Shown one piece after another: positions 1 through 6,432 of a DNA stretch of 10,172 bases. Source of the DNA: DASZHJ01 sp035280245 (GTDB lineage Bacteria > Pseudomonadota > Alphaproteobacteria > ATCC43930 > CGMCC-115725). The notes under the pieces were generated by a model. The model was not told where the DNA came from, made no database searches, and saw nothing but the letters and a program-made list of their open reading frames with translations. How positions within the stretch are numbered: position 1 is the stretch's first letter; each line of letters starts with the position of its first letter. The translations under genes and the position numbers were made by a program. Location: positions 1-10,172 of the forward strand of contig DATEGF010000151.1 in the NCBI GenBank assembly GCA_035280245.1. The letters are read 5' to 3'.

Positions 1-171
1 GCGTGCGGCGAAGCGCTGGTAAAGTGCCTCGAGGTCCACGTATTGCGGTGTGTAGCCGCAGAACGACGCAGTGTTCACCAGGAGCACGGGCTTGCCGCGG
101 AAACCTGCCAGCGGCAGCGGCGCGCCGTCGATGGTCGAGAACGAGAAGTTGTGCGCGTTGCTCTTAGCCAT
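1..171 (-). CDS. Glutathione peroxidase, N-terminal part (runs off the left edge)
   Basis: The first 57 residues are present; the rest lies beyond the window edge. The segment LLVNTASFCGYTPQYVDLEA (about residues 30-49) is the signature of the thiol peroxidase/glutathione peroxidase family, with Cys38 where selenoproteins carry selenocysteine. By family knowledge the enzyme reduces hydrogen peroxide and organic hydroperoxides, often with thioredoxin rather than glutathione in Cys-type bacterial members. The catalytic Gln, Trp and Asn fall outside the window. The ATG at 171 has a strong upstream GGAGGA with about five bases of spacing. The gene overlaps the end of the upstream molybdoenzyme gene by 8 bases, so translational coupling is likely. 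No signal peptide is seen, so it is probably cytoplasmic. Family assignment is firm; exact reductant is unknown. Confidence 0.92.
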   Translation of the reverse strand, partial: MAKSNAHNFSFSTIDGAPLPLAGFRGKPVLLVNTASFCGYTPQYVDLEALYQRFAAR

Positions 172-832
172 ATCGCTCCTCCGTCCAGGGATCGCCGCGC
201 ATGTGGTAGCCGCGCACTTCCCAGAAGCCGGGTTTGTCCTCGGCCATGAAGGTGATCCGCCGGATCCACTTCGCGCTCTTCCAGAAATAGAGCTTCGGCA
301 CCACCGCACGGACCGGACCGCCGTGCTCGCGCGGGATCGGCTTCCCCTGCCAGGAATGCGCTAGCAGCACGTCCTCGTCGTCGAAGTCGGCGAGCGGCAG
401 GTTCGTGGTGTAGTCGTCGTAGCTGGTGAAGGTCAGGAACTTCGCCTCGGGCTTCGGCTGCACAATGTTGAGCATGTGCCGCGCCGAGACACCCTCCCAG
501 GTATTGTCGTAGCGCGACCATTGCGTGACGCAGTGGATGTCGGAGACGTCGCGGGTCTGAGGCTGCGCCAGGAAGGTCGCCCAATCCCAGGCGATCGGAT
601 TCTCGACCAGGCCGTCGACCGCGAGCTGCCATTGCTCTGGCGCGACCGCCGGCAGGACGCCGAGGTCGAGCACCGGCCAGTCCTTGACCTCCCGCTGGCC
701 CGGCGGCAGCCGCTCGGCCTCGGGCCGCGCATGGCGCCCGGTCAGCAGCCGGCCCTCGCGCGCCCAGCGCTGCTTGCTCTCCACCAGCTTGGGCCTCGCC
801 TCGCCGAGCGCGTCCGGTTTCTCATCCGCCAT
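164..832 (-). CDS. Sulfite oxidase-like molybdopterin-dependent oxidoreductase
   Basis: This 222-residue protein has the sulfite oxidase molybdopterin-binding fold (COG2041-type, YuiH-like). The block DIHCVTQWSRYDNTWEGV (residues 98-115) contains Cys101, the expected molybdenum ligand, and is followed by the family's HGGPVR (170-175) and the KSAKWI block (185-190) involved in cofactor binding. There is no twin-arginine signal, no haem b5 domain and no C-terminal dimerisation domain, so it is a short, probably cytoplasmic, single-domain member rather than a true sulfite oxidase or MsrP. The substrate is unknown. The ATG at 832 has AGAGGA upstream at slightly long spacing. It is the first gene of a two-gene unit with the glutathione peroxidase, whose ATG lies inside its last codons. 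The reading frame is intact. Confidence 0.9.
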   Translation of the reverse strand: MADEKPDALGEARPKLVESKQRWAREGRLLTGRHARPEAERLPPGQREVKDWPVLDLGVLPAVAPEQWQLAVDGLVENPIAWDWATFLAQPQTRDVSDIHCVTQWSRYDNTWEGVSARHMLNIVQPKPEAKFLTFTSYDDYTTNLPLADFDDEDVLLAHSWQGKPIPREHGGPVRAVVPKLYFWKSAKWIRRITFMAEDKPGFWEVRGYHMRGDPWTEERYG

Positions 833-937
833 CGGAGCAGTCCTCTCGCAGCTTAGATGCCCTCAACATAGGTGCTCCCCGCCACCCGTGCAGCCGCTTT
901 TCTCGCGAGTGCCGGCAGTCTCGGGTTGCGTCGCCTC

Positions 938-952
938 GGAGGAGAGGGCATG
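938..952 (+). promoter_or_regulatory. Strong Shine-Dalgarno plus ATG, out of frame with the following gene
   Basis: GGAGGAGAGGGC directly precedes ATG at 950 with ideal spacing. It is the best ribosome binding site in the 833-987 divergent intergenic region. The frame it opens runs only 29 codons and stops with TGA at 1037-1039, inside the LysE-type gene and in a different frame. It could be a short upstream reading frame coupled to the exporter, or the true exporter start separated from its frame by a one-base indel. The rest of 833-987 shows no clear promoter on either strand. Confidence 0.4.
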
Positions 953-987
953 ACTGGCACCCCACTCCGCCCTCAGCCCCATCCCAA

Positions 988-1635
988 TTGCCCGCGACCC
1001 TCCTCTACCTCATCAAAGGCATCTTCGTCGGCATGGTGATCGCCGTGCCCGCGGGGCCGGTGGGGGTGCTCTGTGTACGCCGCACCTTCTTCGAGGGCGC
1101 GCGGTTCGGCATCGTCTCGGGGTTGGGGGCGGCGGTCGCCGACGTCATCTTCGGCATCATCGCGGGGCTCGGCCTGACCGTGGTGCGCGACTGGCTGCTG
1201 GGCTATCAAGATTGGTTCGGCCTGCTCGGCGGGGCCTATCTCGTCATCGTGGGCATGCGCACGCTCAAGAGCCGGAGCAACACCGACCCGCAGCCGCTCG
1301 GGGGCGAGAACCTTGCGGCGGCCTTCGCCTCGACCTTCGCGCTCACCATCACCAACCCGATCACCATCCTCGCCTTCGCCGCGATTTTCGCGAAAGTGGG
1401 CTTCGATTACCATGGCAGCGTGAGCCTGGTGCTGGTCTGGATCCTCGTGGGCGGCGTGTTTGTGGGCTCGCTGGTCTGGTGGCTCGGGCTCTGCTTCGGC
1501 ATCGCAGCCCTGCGGCGCTTCGCCCATATGGAGCACTTCACCTGGGTCGACCGAGTCTCCGGCACGGTGCTGATCCTGTCGGGCGCGGGCCTTCTCATCA
1601 GCGTCGCACTCAACGCCGCGCGCGTGCCACTTTAA
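988..1635 (+). CDS. LysE/RhtB-family amino acid exporter
   Basis: This is a 215-residue, strongly hydrophobic protein with about six membrane segments (roughly residues 5-27, 40-64, 75-92, 110-136, 145-172, 190-210). The N-terminal block IAVPAGPVGVLCVRRTFFEG (18-37) and the mid-protein FALTITNPITILAF (117-130) are typical of the LysE translocator family, which exports amino acids or related metabolites across the inner membrane. The substrate cannot be told. The start is uncertain: the frame begins with TTG at 988, which gives a family-like N-terminus just before the first membrane helix but has no Shine-Dalgarno. The good SD and ATG at 938-952 are in another frame. An internal ATG at 1033 would cut the first helix in half and is unlikely. 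The PaiB-family gene follows 89 bases downstream. Confidence 0.88.
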   Translation: MPATLLYLIKGIFVGMVIAVPAGPVGVLCVRRTFFEGARFGIVSGLGAAVADVIFGIIAGLGLTVVRDWLLGYQDWFGLLGGAYLVIVGMRTLKSRSNTDPQPLGGENLAAAFASTFALTITNPITILAFAAIFAKVGFDYHGSVSLVLVWILVGGVFVGSLVWWLGLCFGIAALRRFAHMEHFTWVDRVSGTVLILSGAGLLISVALNAARVPL

Positions 1636-1663
1636 GATTCCCATTTCGGACTCGAGGTGTGGG

Positions 1664-1692
1664 TTGACGCGGCGGCTGCCGGCGCTTCCAAT
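1664..1692 (+). promoter_or_regulatory. Candidate sigma70-type promoter for the PaiB-like gene
   Basis: TTGACG at 1664-1669 and TCCAAT at 1687-1692 are separated by 17 bases, matching the -35 consensus at five of six and the -10 at four of six positions. It lies 32 bases upstream of the PaiB-like ATG. The -10 match is weak, so this is only a suggestion. Confidence 0.25.
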
Positions 1693-1724
1693 CCCCGCCG
1701 CATAGCGTCCGCGAGAGGGGCCCC

Positions 1725-2357
1725 ATGGTCTACATACCCAGCCATTTCGCCGAGCCTCGGCGGGAGGTACTGACCGATTTCATTCGGGATCACAATTTCG
1801 GAATCCTGGTGACGGCAGGTGCCGGCGGCATGATCGCGAGCCACATCCCCTTCCTCTACGACGCCGAGGACGGTCCCCACGGCACGCTCTGGGCGCACCT
1901 CGCGCGCGGCAACTCGCAGCTCAAGGACTTGGGCGCGGGACAGGAGGCGCTGGCGATCTTCGAGGGGCCCCACGGCTACATCACGCCGCGCTGGTACGCG
2001 ACGCACCCGGCGGTGCCGACCTGGAACTACAGCATCGTGCACGCCTACGGTACGGCGGAGCCGATCGAGGATGTGGCCGCGCTCGAGCGCTTGGTGGCGC
2101 GCCTAGCCGACCACCACGAGGCCGGTGCCGAGACGCCATGGCGCCTCGCGGACCAGCCCGAGAAGTATCGCCAGGGCATGCTGCGCGGCATCTCCGGCTT
2201 CGCGATCCGCGTGACCCGCCTCGACGGCAAGTTCAAGCTCAGCCAGAACCGCGACGCCATCGACCGCGGCCGCGTTATCGCGGGACTCCGCGCCGAGGGG
2301 TGTACCGAGCTCGCCGACCTGATGGCGACGCGTGAGGCGGAGAGGCCTGCGTCATGA
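1725..2357 (+). CDS. PaiB-family FMN-binding protein (putative transcriptional regulator)
   Basis: The 210-residue product matches the PaiB / FMN-binding negative regulator family over its whole length: MVYIPSHF at the N-terminus, the IPFLYD strand (41-46), HLARGN (58-63), and the segment FEGPHGYITPRWYATHPAVP (79-98) followed by TWNYSIVHAYG (99-109). The C-terminal GISGFAIRVTRLDGKFKLSQ (155-174) and NRDAIDRGRVIAGL are also typical. The fold is a split-barrel flavin-binding domain. Bacillus PaiB is linked to repression of sporulation and degradative enzymes, but most family members, including this one, have no known target or reaction. The ATG at 1725 has AGAGGGG upstream. It may be read with the LysE-like gene 89 bases before it or from its own weak promoter. 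A palindromic element begins a few bases after its stop. Confidence 0.9.
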   Translation: MVYIPSHFAEPRREVLTDFIRDHNFGILVTAGAGGMIASHIPFLYDAEDGPHGTLWAHLARGNSQLKDLGAGQEALAIFEGPHGYITPRWYATHPAVPTWNYSIVHAYGTAEPIEDVAALERLVARLADHHEAGAETPWRLADQPEKYRQGMLRGISGFAIRVTRLDGKFKLSQNRDAIDRGRVIAGLRAEGCTELADLMATREAERPAS

Positions 2358-2362
2358 GAGGG

Positions 2363-2481
2363 TGCGTCCTTCGACTCGCGCGCTCGCGCGCGCGGCTCAG
2401 GATGAGGAAAGTTCTTCAGCGGGATGAAGAAGAGCTCCTCATCCCGAGCCGCGATGCGAAGCATCGCGGCTCGAAGGACGC
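2363..2481 (+). repeat. Palindromic intergenic element, copy 1
   Basis: The element fills almost the whole gap between the PaiB-like gene and the MscS gene. Its ends are exact inverted repeats: GCGTCCTTCGA at 2364-2374 and TCGAAGGACGC at 2471-2481. Inside, GGCTCAGGATGAGG (2394-2407) is inverted with one mismatch at 2437-2450, and TTCTTCA / TGAAGAA (2412-2418 / 2425-2431) forms a central hairpin. Two side hairpins are present: a CG-alternating one at 2377-2394 and a perfect 13-bp stem at 2445-2457 / 2461-2473 with loop GAA. The left arm is shared with the element at 5331-5449. Dispersed palindromes of this look are common between genes in Bradyrhizobium-like and other alphaproteobacteria; whether this is a named family cannot be shown here. 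No coding capacity. Confidence 0.85.
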
Positions 2482-2484
2482 GAG

Positions 2485-4725
2485 ATGCCGATGCCGATAG
2501 CGCGACTTCTCGGCAGCCTCGTAGCCGTCTGCTTGTTGCTCTCGGCGGTGCCCGCCGGCGCGCAGCAAGTGGCGGCACCGCCGGCGAAGACCGACACCGT
2601 CAGCGCTGACGAGCTGCAGCGGCTCGTCGATTCCCTTCAGAACGAGCAGGATCGCGCGCGGCTCGTCCAGCAGCTGCAAGCGCTGATCGCGGCGGAGCGC
2701 AGTGGGCAGCCTTCCACAGCACCCGCGCAGCCCGCGCCCTCCAACTTCTTCGACACGCTGTCGCGGCAGCTCGACGCCATCAGCGGCGAGATCCTCGCGA
2801 CGGCAGCGGCGATCGTCGATGCGCCGCGGCTTGTCGGTTGGATCGAGAGCCAGGCGAGCAATGCAGAGGCCCGGGCGCGCTGGCTCGAGGTGCTCTGGCA
2901 CTTGGGTGCGGTATTCGCCCTCGCGGTGCTCGCGGAATTCCTGGTGCGTGCGGTGCTCGCCCGGCCGCGCGCGGCGCTCGCCAACCGGTCGAGCGCGAGC
3001 GGCCCGGTGCGCCTGGTGCTGACCGTGCTGCGCGTCGTGATGGAGCTCGTGCCGCTGGCGGCCTTCGCCGCCGTCGCCTATTTCGTGCTGCCGCTATTGC
3101 AGCCGCGCATCGGAACGCGGCTGGTGGCGGAGGTGATCATCCGCGCGAGCGTGCTCGCCCGCGCGCTGCTGGCGGTGGCGCGCGCGCTCCTCATCTCGGC
3201 GAGCCCGTTGGTGGGGCTCCTCGGCGCGGAGGAGGAGACACGGAACTACCTCTACATCTGGACCCGGCGGTTCGTGGGTTGGGCGGTCTATGGCTACGCG
3301 GTCGCGGAAGCCGCGTGGTGGCTGGGCGTGCCCGGCGGCATCTACACGACGCTCCTCAAGAGCGCTGGCCTGGTTCTCGCCGTGCTCGCGATCATCTTCG
3401 TGCTGCAGAACCGGCAGCCGCTCGCCGGCTTCATCGGGGGCAAGCCGGCGGCGCCCGACCAGGCCTCGCGTAGCGGCTGGCGTCTGCTGCGCCATCGCCT
3501 CGCCGACACCTGGCACGTGCTGGCGGTCGTCTATATCGCCGGCATCTATGCGGTCTACGCGCTGCAGATCCAAGGCGGCTTCGCCTTCCTGCTGCGGGCG
3601 ACGCTGCTCAGCATCGTGCTGGTGCTGGGCGCCGGGATCCTCGTGCGCATCGTCTCCAGCCTCGCCCAGCGCGGCTTCGCGATTCATCCGGACTTGCAGA
3701 CGCGCTTCCCGACGCTGGAGACGCGCGCCAACCGCTACCTTCCCGTGCTGTCGGCGGTGGCCTCCACCGTGATCTACCTTTTCGCGGGGCTCGCCCTGCT
3801 GCAGGCCTGGGGCGCCGATATCCTTGGCTGGTTCGCCTCGGGGGTGGGGCGCGCGATCGCGGGCTCGGCGGTCTCGATCGGCGTGGTAATCGCGCTGGCG
3901 ATCGTGATCTGGGAGCTTTTCAGCTCGGCGATCGAGCGCTACCTCACGACGCTCGGCGAGGAAGGCGCCTCCTTCCAGCGCAGCGCGCGGGCGCGCACGC
4001 TGCTCCCGCTCCTGCGCACGGCCATGATGGTGCTGATCGTCGCGATTGTGGCGCTGGTCGTGCTCTCGCAGATCGGCGTCAACATCGCGCCCTTGCTGGC
4101 GGGCGCCGGCATCGTCGGCATCGCGATCGGCTTCGGCGCGCAGGCGCTCGTGAAGGACGTCATCACCGGCCTCTTCATACTGATCGAGGATACCCTCGCG
4201 GTCGGCGACGTCGTCGATGTCGGCAACGGCCACTCGGGCGTGGTCGAGGGCATATCGATCCGGTGCCTTAAGCTGCGCGACGGCGCCGGCACCGTGCACA
4301 CGGTGCCGTTCAGCGACGTGACCGCGGTCAAGAACCTGACGCGCGACTATGCGTTCTATGTGGTCGACATCGGGGTCGCCTATGGCGAGGACACCGACCG
4401 GGTCGTGGCCGAGCTCAAGCGAGTGGCGGACGGCCTCAAGGCCGATCCGGCCTTCGGCCCCTTCATCCTGGCCCCGCTCGAGGTGATCGGCCTCGATCGC
4501 TTCGATCCCTCGGGCGCGATCGTCCAGGTGCGGCTCAAGACCCTGCCGAGCCGGCAGTGGTCGGTCGGCCGCGAGTTCAACCGGCGCTTCAAGAAGGCGT
4601 TCGACGCCGCAGGCATCGAGATGCCGGTGCCGCTGCGAAAAGTCATCCTGAGCGAGGGCGCCGCGATCGCCAAGGAGACCGCGTCGGCGCCCGCTGACGC
4701 CCTTAATCTTCGGCGCCCCGCATGA
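2485..4725 (+). CDS. MscS-family mechanosensitive channel, large YbiO-like type
   Basis: The 746-residue protein starts with a probable signal peptide (residues 1-27, core LLGSLVAVCLLLS, cut after AGA), then a Gln/Glu-rich helical periplasmic segment (about 40-75), then some ten membrane segments between 135 and 565. The MscS core is at 530-720: a Gly/Ala-rich pore helix LLAGAGIVGIAIGFGAQALV (537-556), the beta domain with ILIEDTLAVGDVVDVG (565-580) and HTVPFSDVTAVKNLTRDY (605-622), and the alpha/beta vestibule to about 715. Length and layout match E. coli YbiO (741 residues) better than the 286-residue MscS. Such channels open under membrane tension and release solutes during osmotic downshock. 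The ATG lies three bases after the palindromic element, whose AAGGA (2474-2478) acts as the SD; ATG at 2491 is an alternative. The 3' end overlaps recX, on the other strand, by 23 bases. Confidence 0.93.
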   Translation: MPMPIARLLGSLVAVCLLLSAVPAGAQQVAAPPAKTDTVSADELQRLVDSLQNEQDRARLVQQLQALIAAERSGQPSTAPAQPAPSNFFDTLSRQLDAISGEILATAAAIVDAPRLVGWIESQASNAEARARWLEVLWHLGAVFALAVLAEFLVRAVLARPRAALANRSSASGPVRLVLTVLRVVMELVPLAAFAAVAYFVLPLLQPRIGTRLVAEVIIRASVLARALLAVARALLISASPLVGLLGAEEETRNYLYIWTRRFVGWAVYGYAVAEAAWWLGVPGGIYTTLLKSAGLVLAVLAIIFVLQNRQPLAGFIGGKPAAPDQASRSGWRLLRHRLADTWHVLAVVYIAGIYAVYALQIQGGFAFLLRATLLSIVLVLGAGILVRIVSSLAQRGFAIHPDLQTRFPTLETRANRYLPVLSAVASTVIYLFAGLALLQAWGADILGWFASGVGRAIAGSAVSIGVVIALAIVIWELFSSAIERYLTTLGEEGASFQRSARARTLLPLLRTAMMVLIVAIVALVVLSQIGVNIAPLLAGAGIVGIAIGFGAQALVKDVITGLFILIEDTLAVGDVVDVGNGHSGVVEGISIRCLKLRDGAGTVHTVPFSDVTAVKNLTRDYAFYVVDIGVAYGEDTDRVVAELKRVADGLKADPAFGPFILAPLEVIGLDRFDPSGAIVQVRLKTLPSRQWSVGREFNRRFKKAFDAAGIEMPVPLRKVILSEGAAIAKETASAPADALNLRRPA

Positions 4726-5281
4726 GGCGCTCGAGCGCCTCGGGGTCGCGGGCGGCAAGCACCTTGCGCGCGACATCGAGCGAGAAGCCCGCGCGGGCGA
4801 GGGTCGCGAGGTCCTTCTGGCGGAATTCCTGGCGCGCGCCGGCCGCCCGATAGGGACCGAGCCGTCGCCGGCGTACCAGCACGCAGGCGGCTGCAAGCTC
4901 GCTGGTCTCGCCCTCGGGGTCCATGGTCTCGAGCGCGCCCTCGACGGAGTCGCGGTCCACGCCCTTTGCTGCGAGGCGCTGACGGATACGCCGGCGCGAG
5001 GCGCCGCGGCGCTGCAGGCTCTGCGCCTGGCTCTCGGCGAACCGGCGGTCGTCGAGCACACCGCTCGCGACATGACGCTCGATCAGGGCCTCGATCCGGC
5101 GCCGGGCGGACTCGATCTCGGTCGCCTCGGCGCCCAGCATCTCCGCCCGCTTGATCCGACGCAGCAGCACCCGGCGCAGCTGTCCGCTCGATGCGGCGTA
5201 GCGCTCGAGATAGAACAGCGCGGATTTCTCGAGCGCGGAGTCCGTGATCGCGGGCGGGCGGCGCGGAGAGCGGGGCGGCAT
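4703..5281 (-). CDS. recX: Regulatory protein RecX
   Basis: RecX binds RecA filaments and modulates recombination and the SOS response. The product is about 192 residues from ATG at 5281, very rich in Arg, Glu and Ala, and built of tandem three-helix repeats. Recognisable blocks are the N-terminal LEKSALFYLERYAASSGQLR, the central VASGVLDDRRFAESQAQSLQ followed by RRGASRRRIRQRLAAKGV, and the C-terminal FRQKDLATLARAGFSLDVAR. The same frame opens six codons earlier at a TTG (5299), but neither start has a clear SD; ATG is preferred by codon. No recA is nearby. No alphaproteobacterial LexA-type box (GTTC-N7-GTTC) is seen in 5282-5449. The gene is convergent with the MscS channel gene, with which it shares 23 bases, and divergent from the ABC permease, with copy 2 of the palindromic element between them. 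Confidence 0.85.
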   Translation of the reverse strand: MPPRSPRRPPAITDSALEKSALFYLERYAASSGQLRRVLLRRIKRAEMLGAEATEIESARRRIEALIERHVASGVLDDRRFAESQAQSLQRRGASRRRIRQRLAAKGVDRDSVEGALETMDPEGETSELAAACVLVRRRRLGPYRAAGARQEFRQKDLATLARAGFSLDVARKVLAARDPEALERLMRGAED

Positions 5282-5330
5282 GCGAGCATGGTGGTGCAAA
5301 TTCGGCTCGCCTGCAAAATGATCAAATCTC

Positions 5331-5449
5331 CGTGCGCCCTTCGACTCGGGTGCTTCGCACCCGGCTCAGGATGAAGTAGTTTCCTTCGCCAATTCGAAAT
5401 CCCCCTTATCCAGAGCCAGTCCCCTGGGGACCGGGTCGAAGGACGCACG
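5331..5449 (+). repeat. Palindromic intergenic element, copy 2
   Basis: The ends CGTGCGCCCTTCGA (5331-5344) and TCGAAGGACGCACG (5436-5449) are inverted repeats with one mismatch in 14. The left arm shares GTGCG-CCTTCGACTCG, a hairpin and GGCTCAGGATGA with copy 1, in the same orientation. Its hairpin is CGGGTGC (5347-5353), loop TTC, GCACCCG (5357-5363). The right half is more diverged than in copy 1: only TCGAAGGACGC is kept, with a short GTCCCC / GGGGAC palindrome at 5419-5431. It fills most of the recX / ABC permease divergent gap, so promoters for both genes must lie in or beside it. Confidence 0.82.
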
Positions 5450-6280
5450 GTGCATCGATCAATGTCAGCAGCTTCTAACCTCGCCGGTCCGCCGAGGTTG
5501 CGCTCTTTCGGCGCCGTCAACTGGGTGGGTTTCTGGACCCTCTATGTCAAGGAGGTCCGGCGGTTCCTCAAGGTGATCATGCAGACCGTGGCGGCGCCGG
5601 TGGTGACGACGCTGCTGTTCCTGGCGATCTTCATGTTGGCCTTGGGTGGTGGCGGCGGCCGGCAGATCGCGGGTGTGCCTTATGTGCAGTTCCTGATTCC
5701 CGGCCTCATCATGATGGCGATCACCCAGAACGCGTTCGCGAACACCTCCTCCTCGATCGTGATCGGCAAGGTGCAGGGCAACATCGTCGACCTCCTGACC
5801 CCGCCATTGAGTCCGGCGGAGATCGTCCTTGGGCTGGCGCTCGGCGGCGTCACGCGCGGCGTGGTCGTGGGGCTCGCGGTGGGGCTGGTGCTGACCCCGC
5901 TCGCGGCGATCCACGTGAGCTCCGTCGCGGCGATCGCGTTCTACGCCATCGCGGGATCGCTGATGATGTCGCTGCTCGGTCTCCTCGGCGGGCTCTGGGC
6001 CGACAAGTTCGATCATCTGGCGGCGGTCACGAATTTCGTGGTGACGCCGCTCAGCTTCCTCTCCGGCACCTTCTACTCGGTGTCGCAATTGCCCGGATCC
6101 TGGCACCTCGTCGCGCACCTGAACCCGTTCTTCTATATGATCGACGGCTTCCGCTTCGGCTTCACGGGTATCGCTGAGGGCTCGCTTGCAGTCGGCGTCA
6201 CGGTCATGACCGTGCTCGACCTCGTACTGTTGGCTTGGTGCCATCGCCTCTTCGTGACAGGCTACAAGCTGAAGGCGTGA
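5450..6280 (+). CDS. ABC-2 type transporter permease, YadH-like
   Basis: The 276-residue protein has six expected membrane segments (about 48-68, 78-98, 127-150, 158-184, 192-212, 246-268) preceded by an amphipathic WVGFWTLYVKEVRRFLKVIM stretch (25-44). Diagnostic blocks are YVQFLIPGLIMMAITQNAFA (78-97), GNIVDLLTPPLSPAEIVLG (110-128), TPLSFLSGTFYSVSQLP (199-215) and HLNPFFYMIDGFRFGFTGI (223-241), closely like E. coli YadH. Such permeases pair with a YadG-like ATPase; none is encoded in this window, so the partner must be elsewhere and the substrate is unknown. GTG at 5450 is chosen because AAGGA of the palindromic element lies six bases upstream; ATG at 5462 is an alternative without an SD, giving 272 residues. 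The gene is intact. Confidence 0.9.
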   Translation: MHRSMSAASNLAGPPRLRSFGAVNWVGFWTLYVKEVRRFLKVIMQTVAAPVVTTLLFLAIFMLALGGGGGRQIAGVPYVQFLIPGLIMMAITQNAFANTSSSIVIGKVQGNIVDLLTPPLSPAEIVLGLALGGVTRGVVVGLAVGLVLTPLAAIHVSSVAAIAFYAIAGSLMMSLLGLLGGLWADKFDHLAAVTNFVVTPLSFLSGTFYSVSQLPGSWHLVAHLNPFFYMIDGFRFGFTGIAEGSLAVGVTVMTVLDLVLLAWCHRLFVTGYKLKA

Positions 6281-6304
6281 GGCATCGCCGACAGGGGCGC
6301 GCCG

Positions 6305-6361
6305 ATGCGGCCGGAAGTCTGCTCTTTCTTCGACAGGGCCACCAACACGGTAACCCTCTAG
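6305..6361 (+). pseudogene. Probable N-terminal remnant of an MBL-fold metallo-hydrolase gene
   Basis: A short frame, MRPEVCSFFDRATNTVTL then TAG, begins seven bases after a good SD (AGGGG, 6293-6297). It resembles the first residues of glyoxalase II / persulfide dioxygenase-like MBL-fold hydrolases, which typically open with a Pro-x-Val-x-x-Phe-Phe-Asp stretch followed by Ala-Thr-x-Thr-Val and then Tyr-Leu-Val-x-Asp-Pro. The match ends abruptly at the TVT, where the family would continue; no zinc-binding HxHxDH sequence follows in any frame before the MFS gene, nor after it. I infer a gene cut off at about 6356. With only about 12 matching residues, chance resemblance is possible. Confidence 0.45.
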
Positions 6362-6380
6362 GCGCGCTGGTTTGCGCGCC
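6361..6380. repeat. Short perfect inverted repeat between permease and MFS gene
   Basis: GGCGCGC (6361-6367) and GCGCGCC (6374-6380) form a 7-bp stem with a six-base loop. No T-run follows on either strand, so it is not a standard terminator. It sits exactly where the MBL-like remnant stops and 52 bases before the MFS gene, so it could be an operator, a junction scar or a weak transcription barrier. Confidence 0.5.
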
Positions 6381-6432
6381 CCGAGACCCTGTGCCAAGCT
6401 GATCCATCCGGGACGGACCACTGGAGGGGACC

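Noticed and set aside
3094..5073. A 659-codon open frame on the minus strand across the MscS gene and part of recX
   Set aside because: It is antisense to a clear MscS channel, is dominated by Arg, Asp, His and Gln as expected from the reverse of GC-rich codons, and shows no family motif.
5419..5431. GTCCCC / GGGGAC as an RNA hairpin or terminator
   Set aside because: The loop would be a single base, it has no T-run, and it is better seen as part of the palindromic element.
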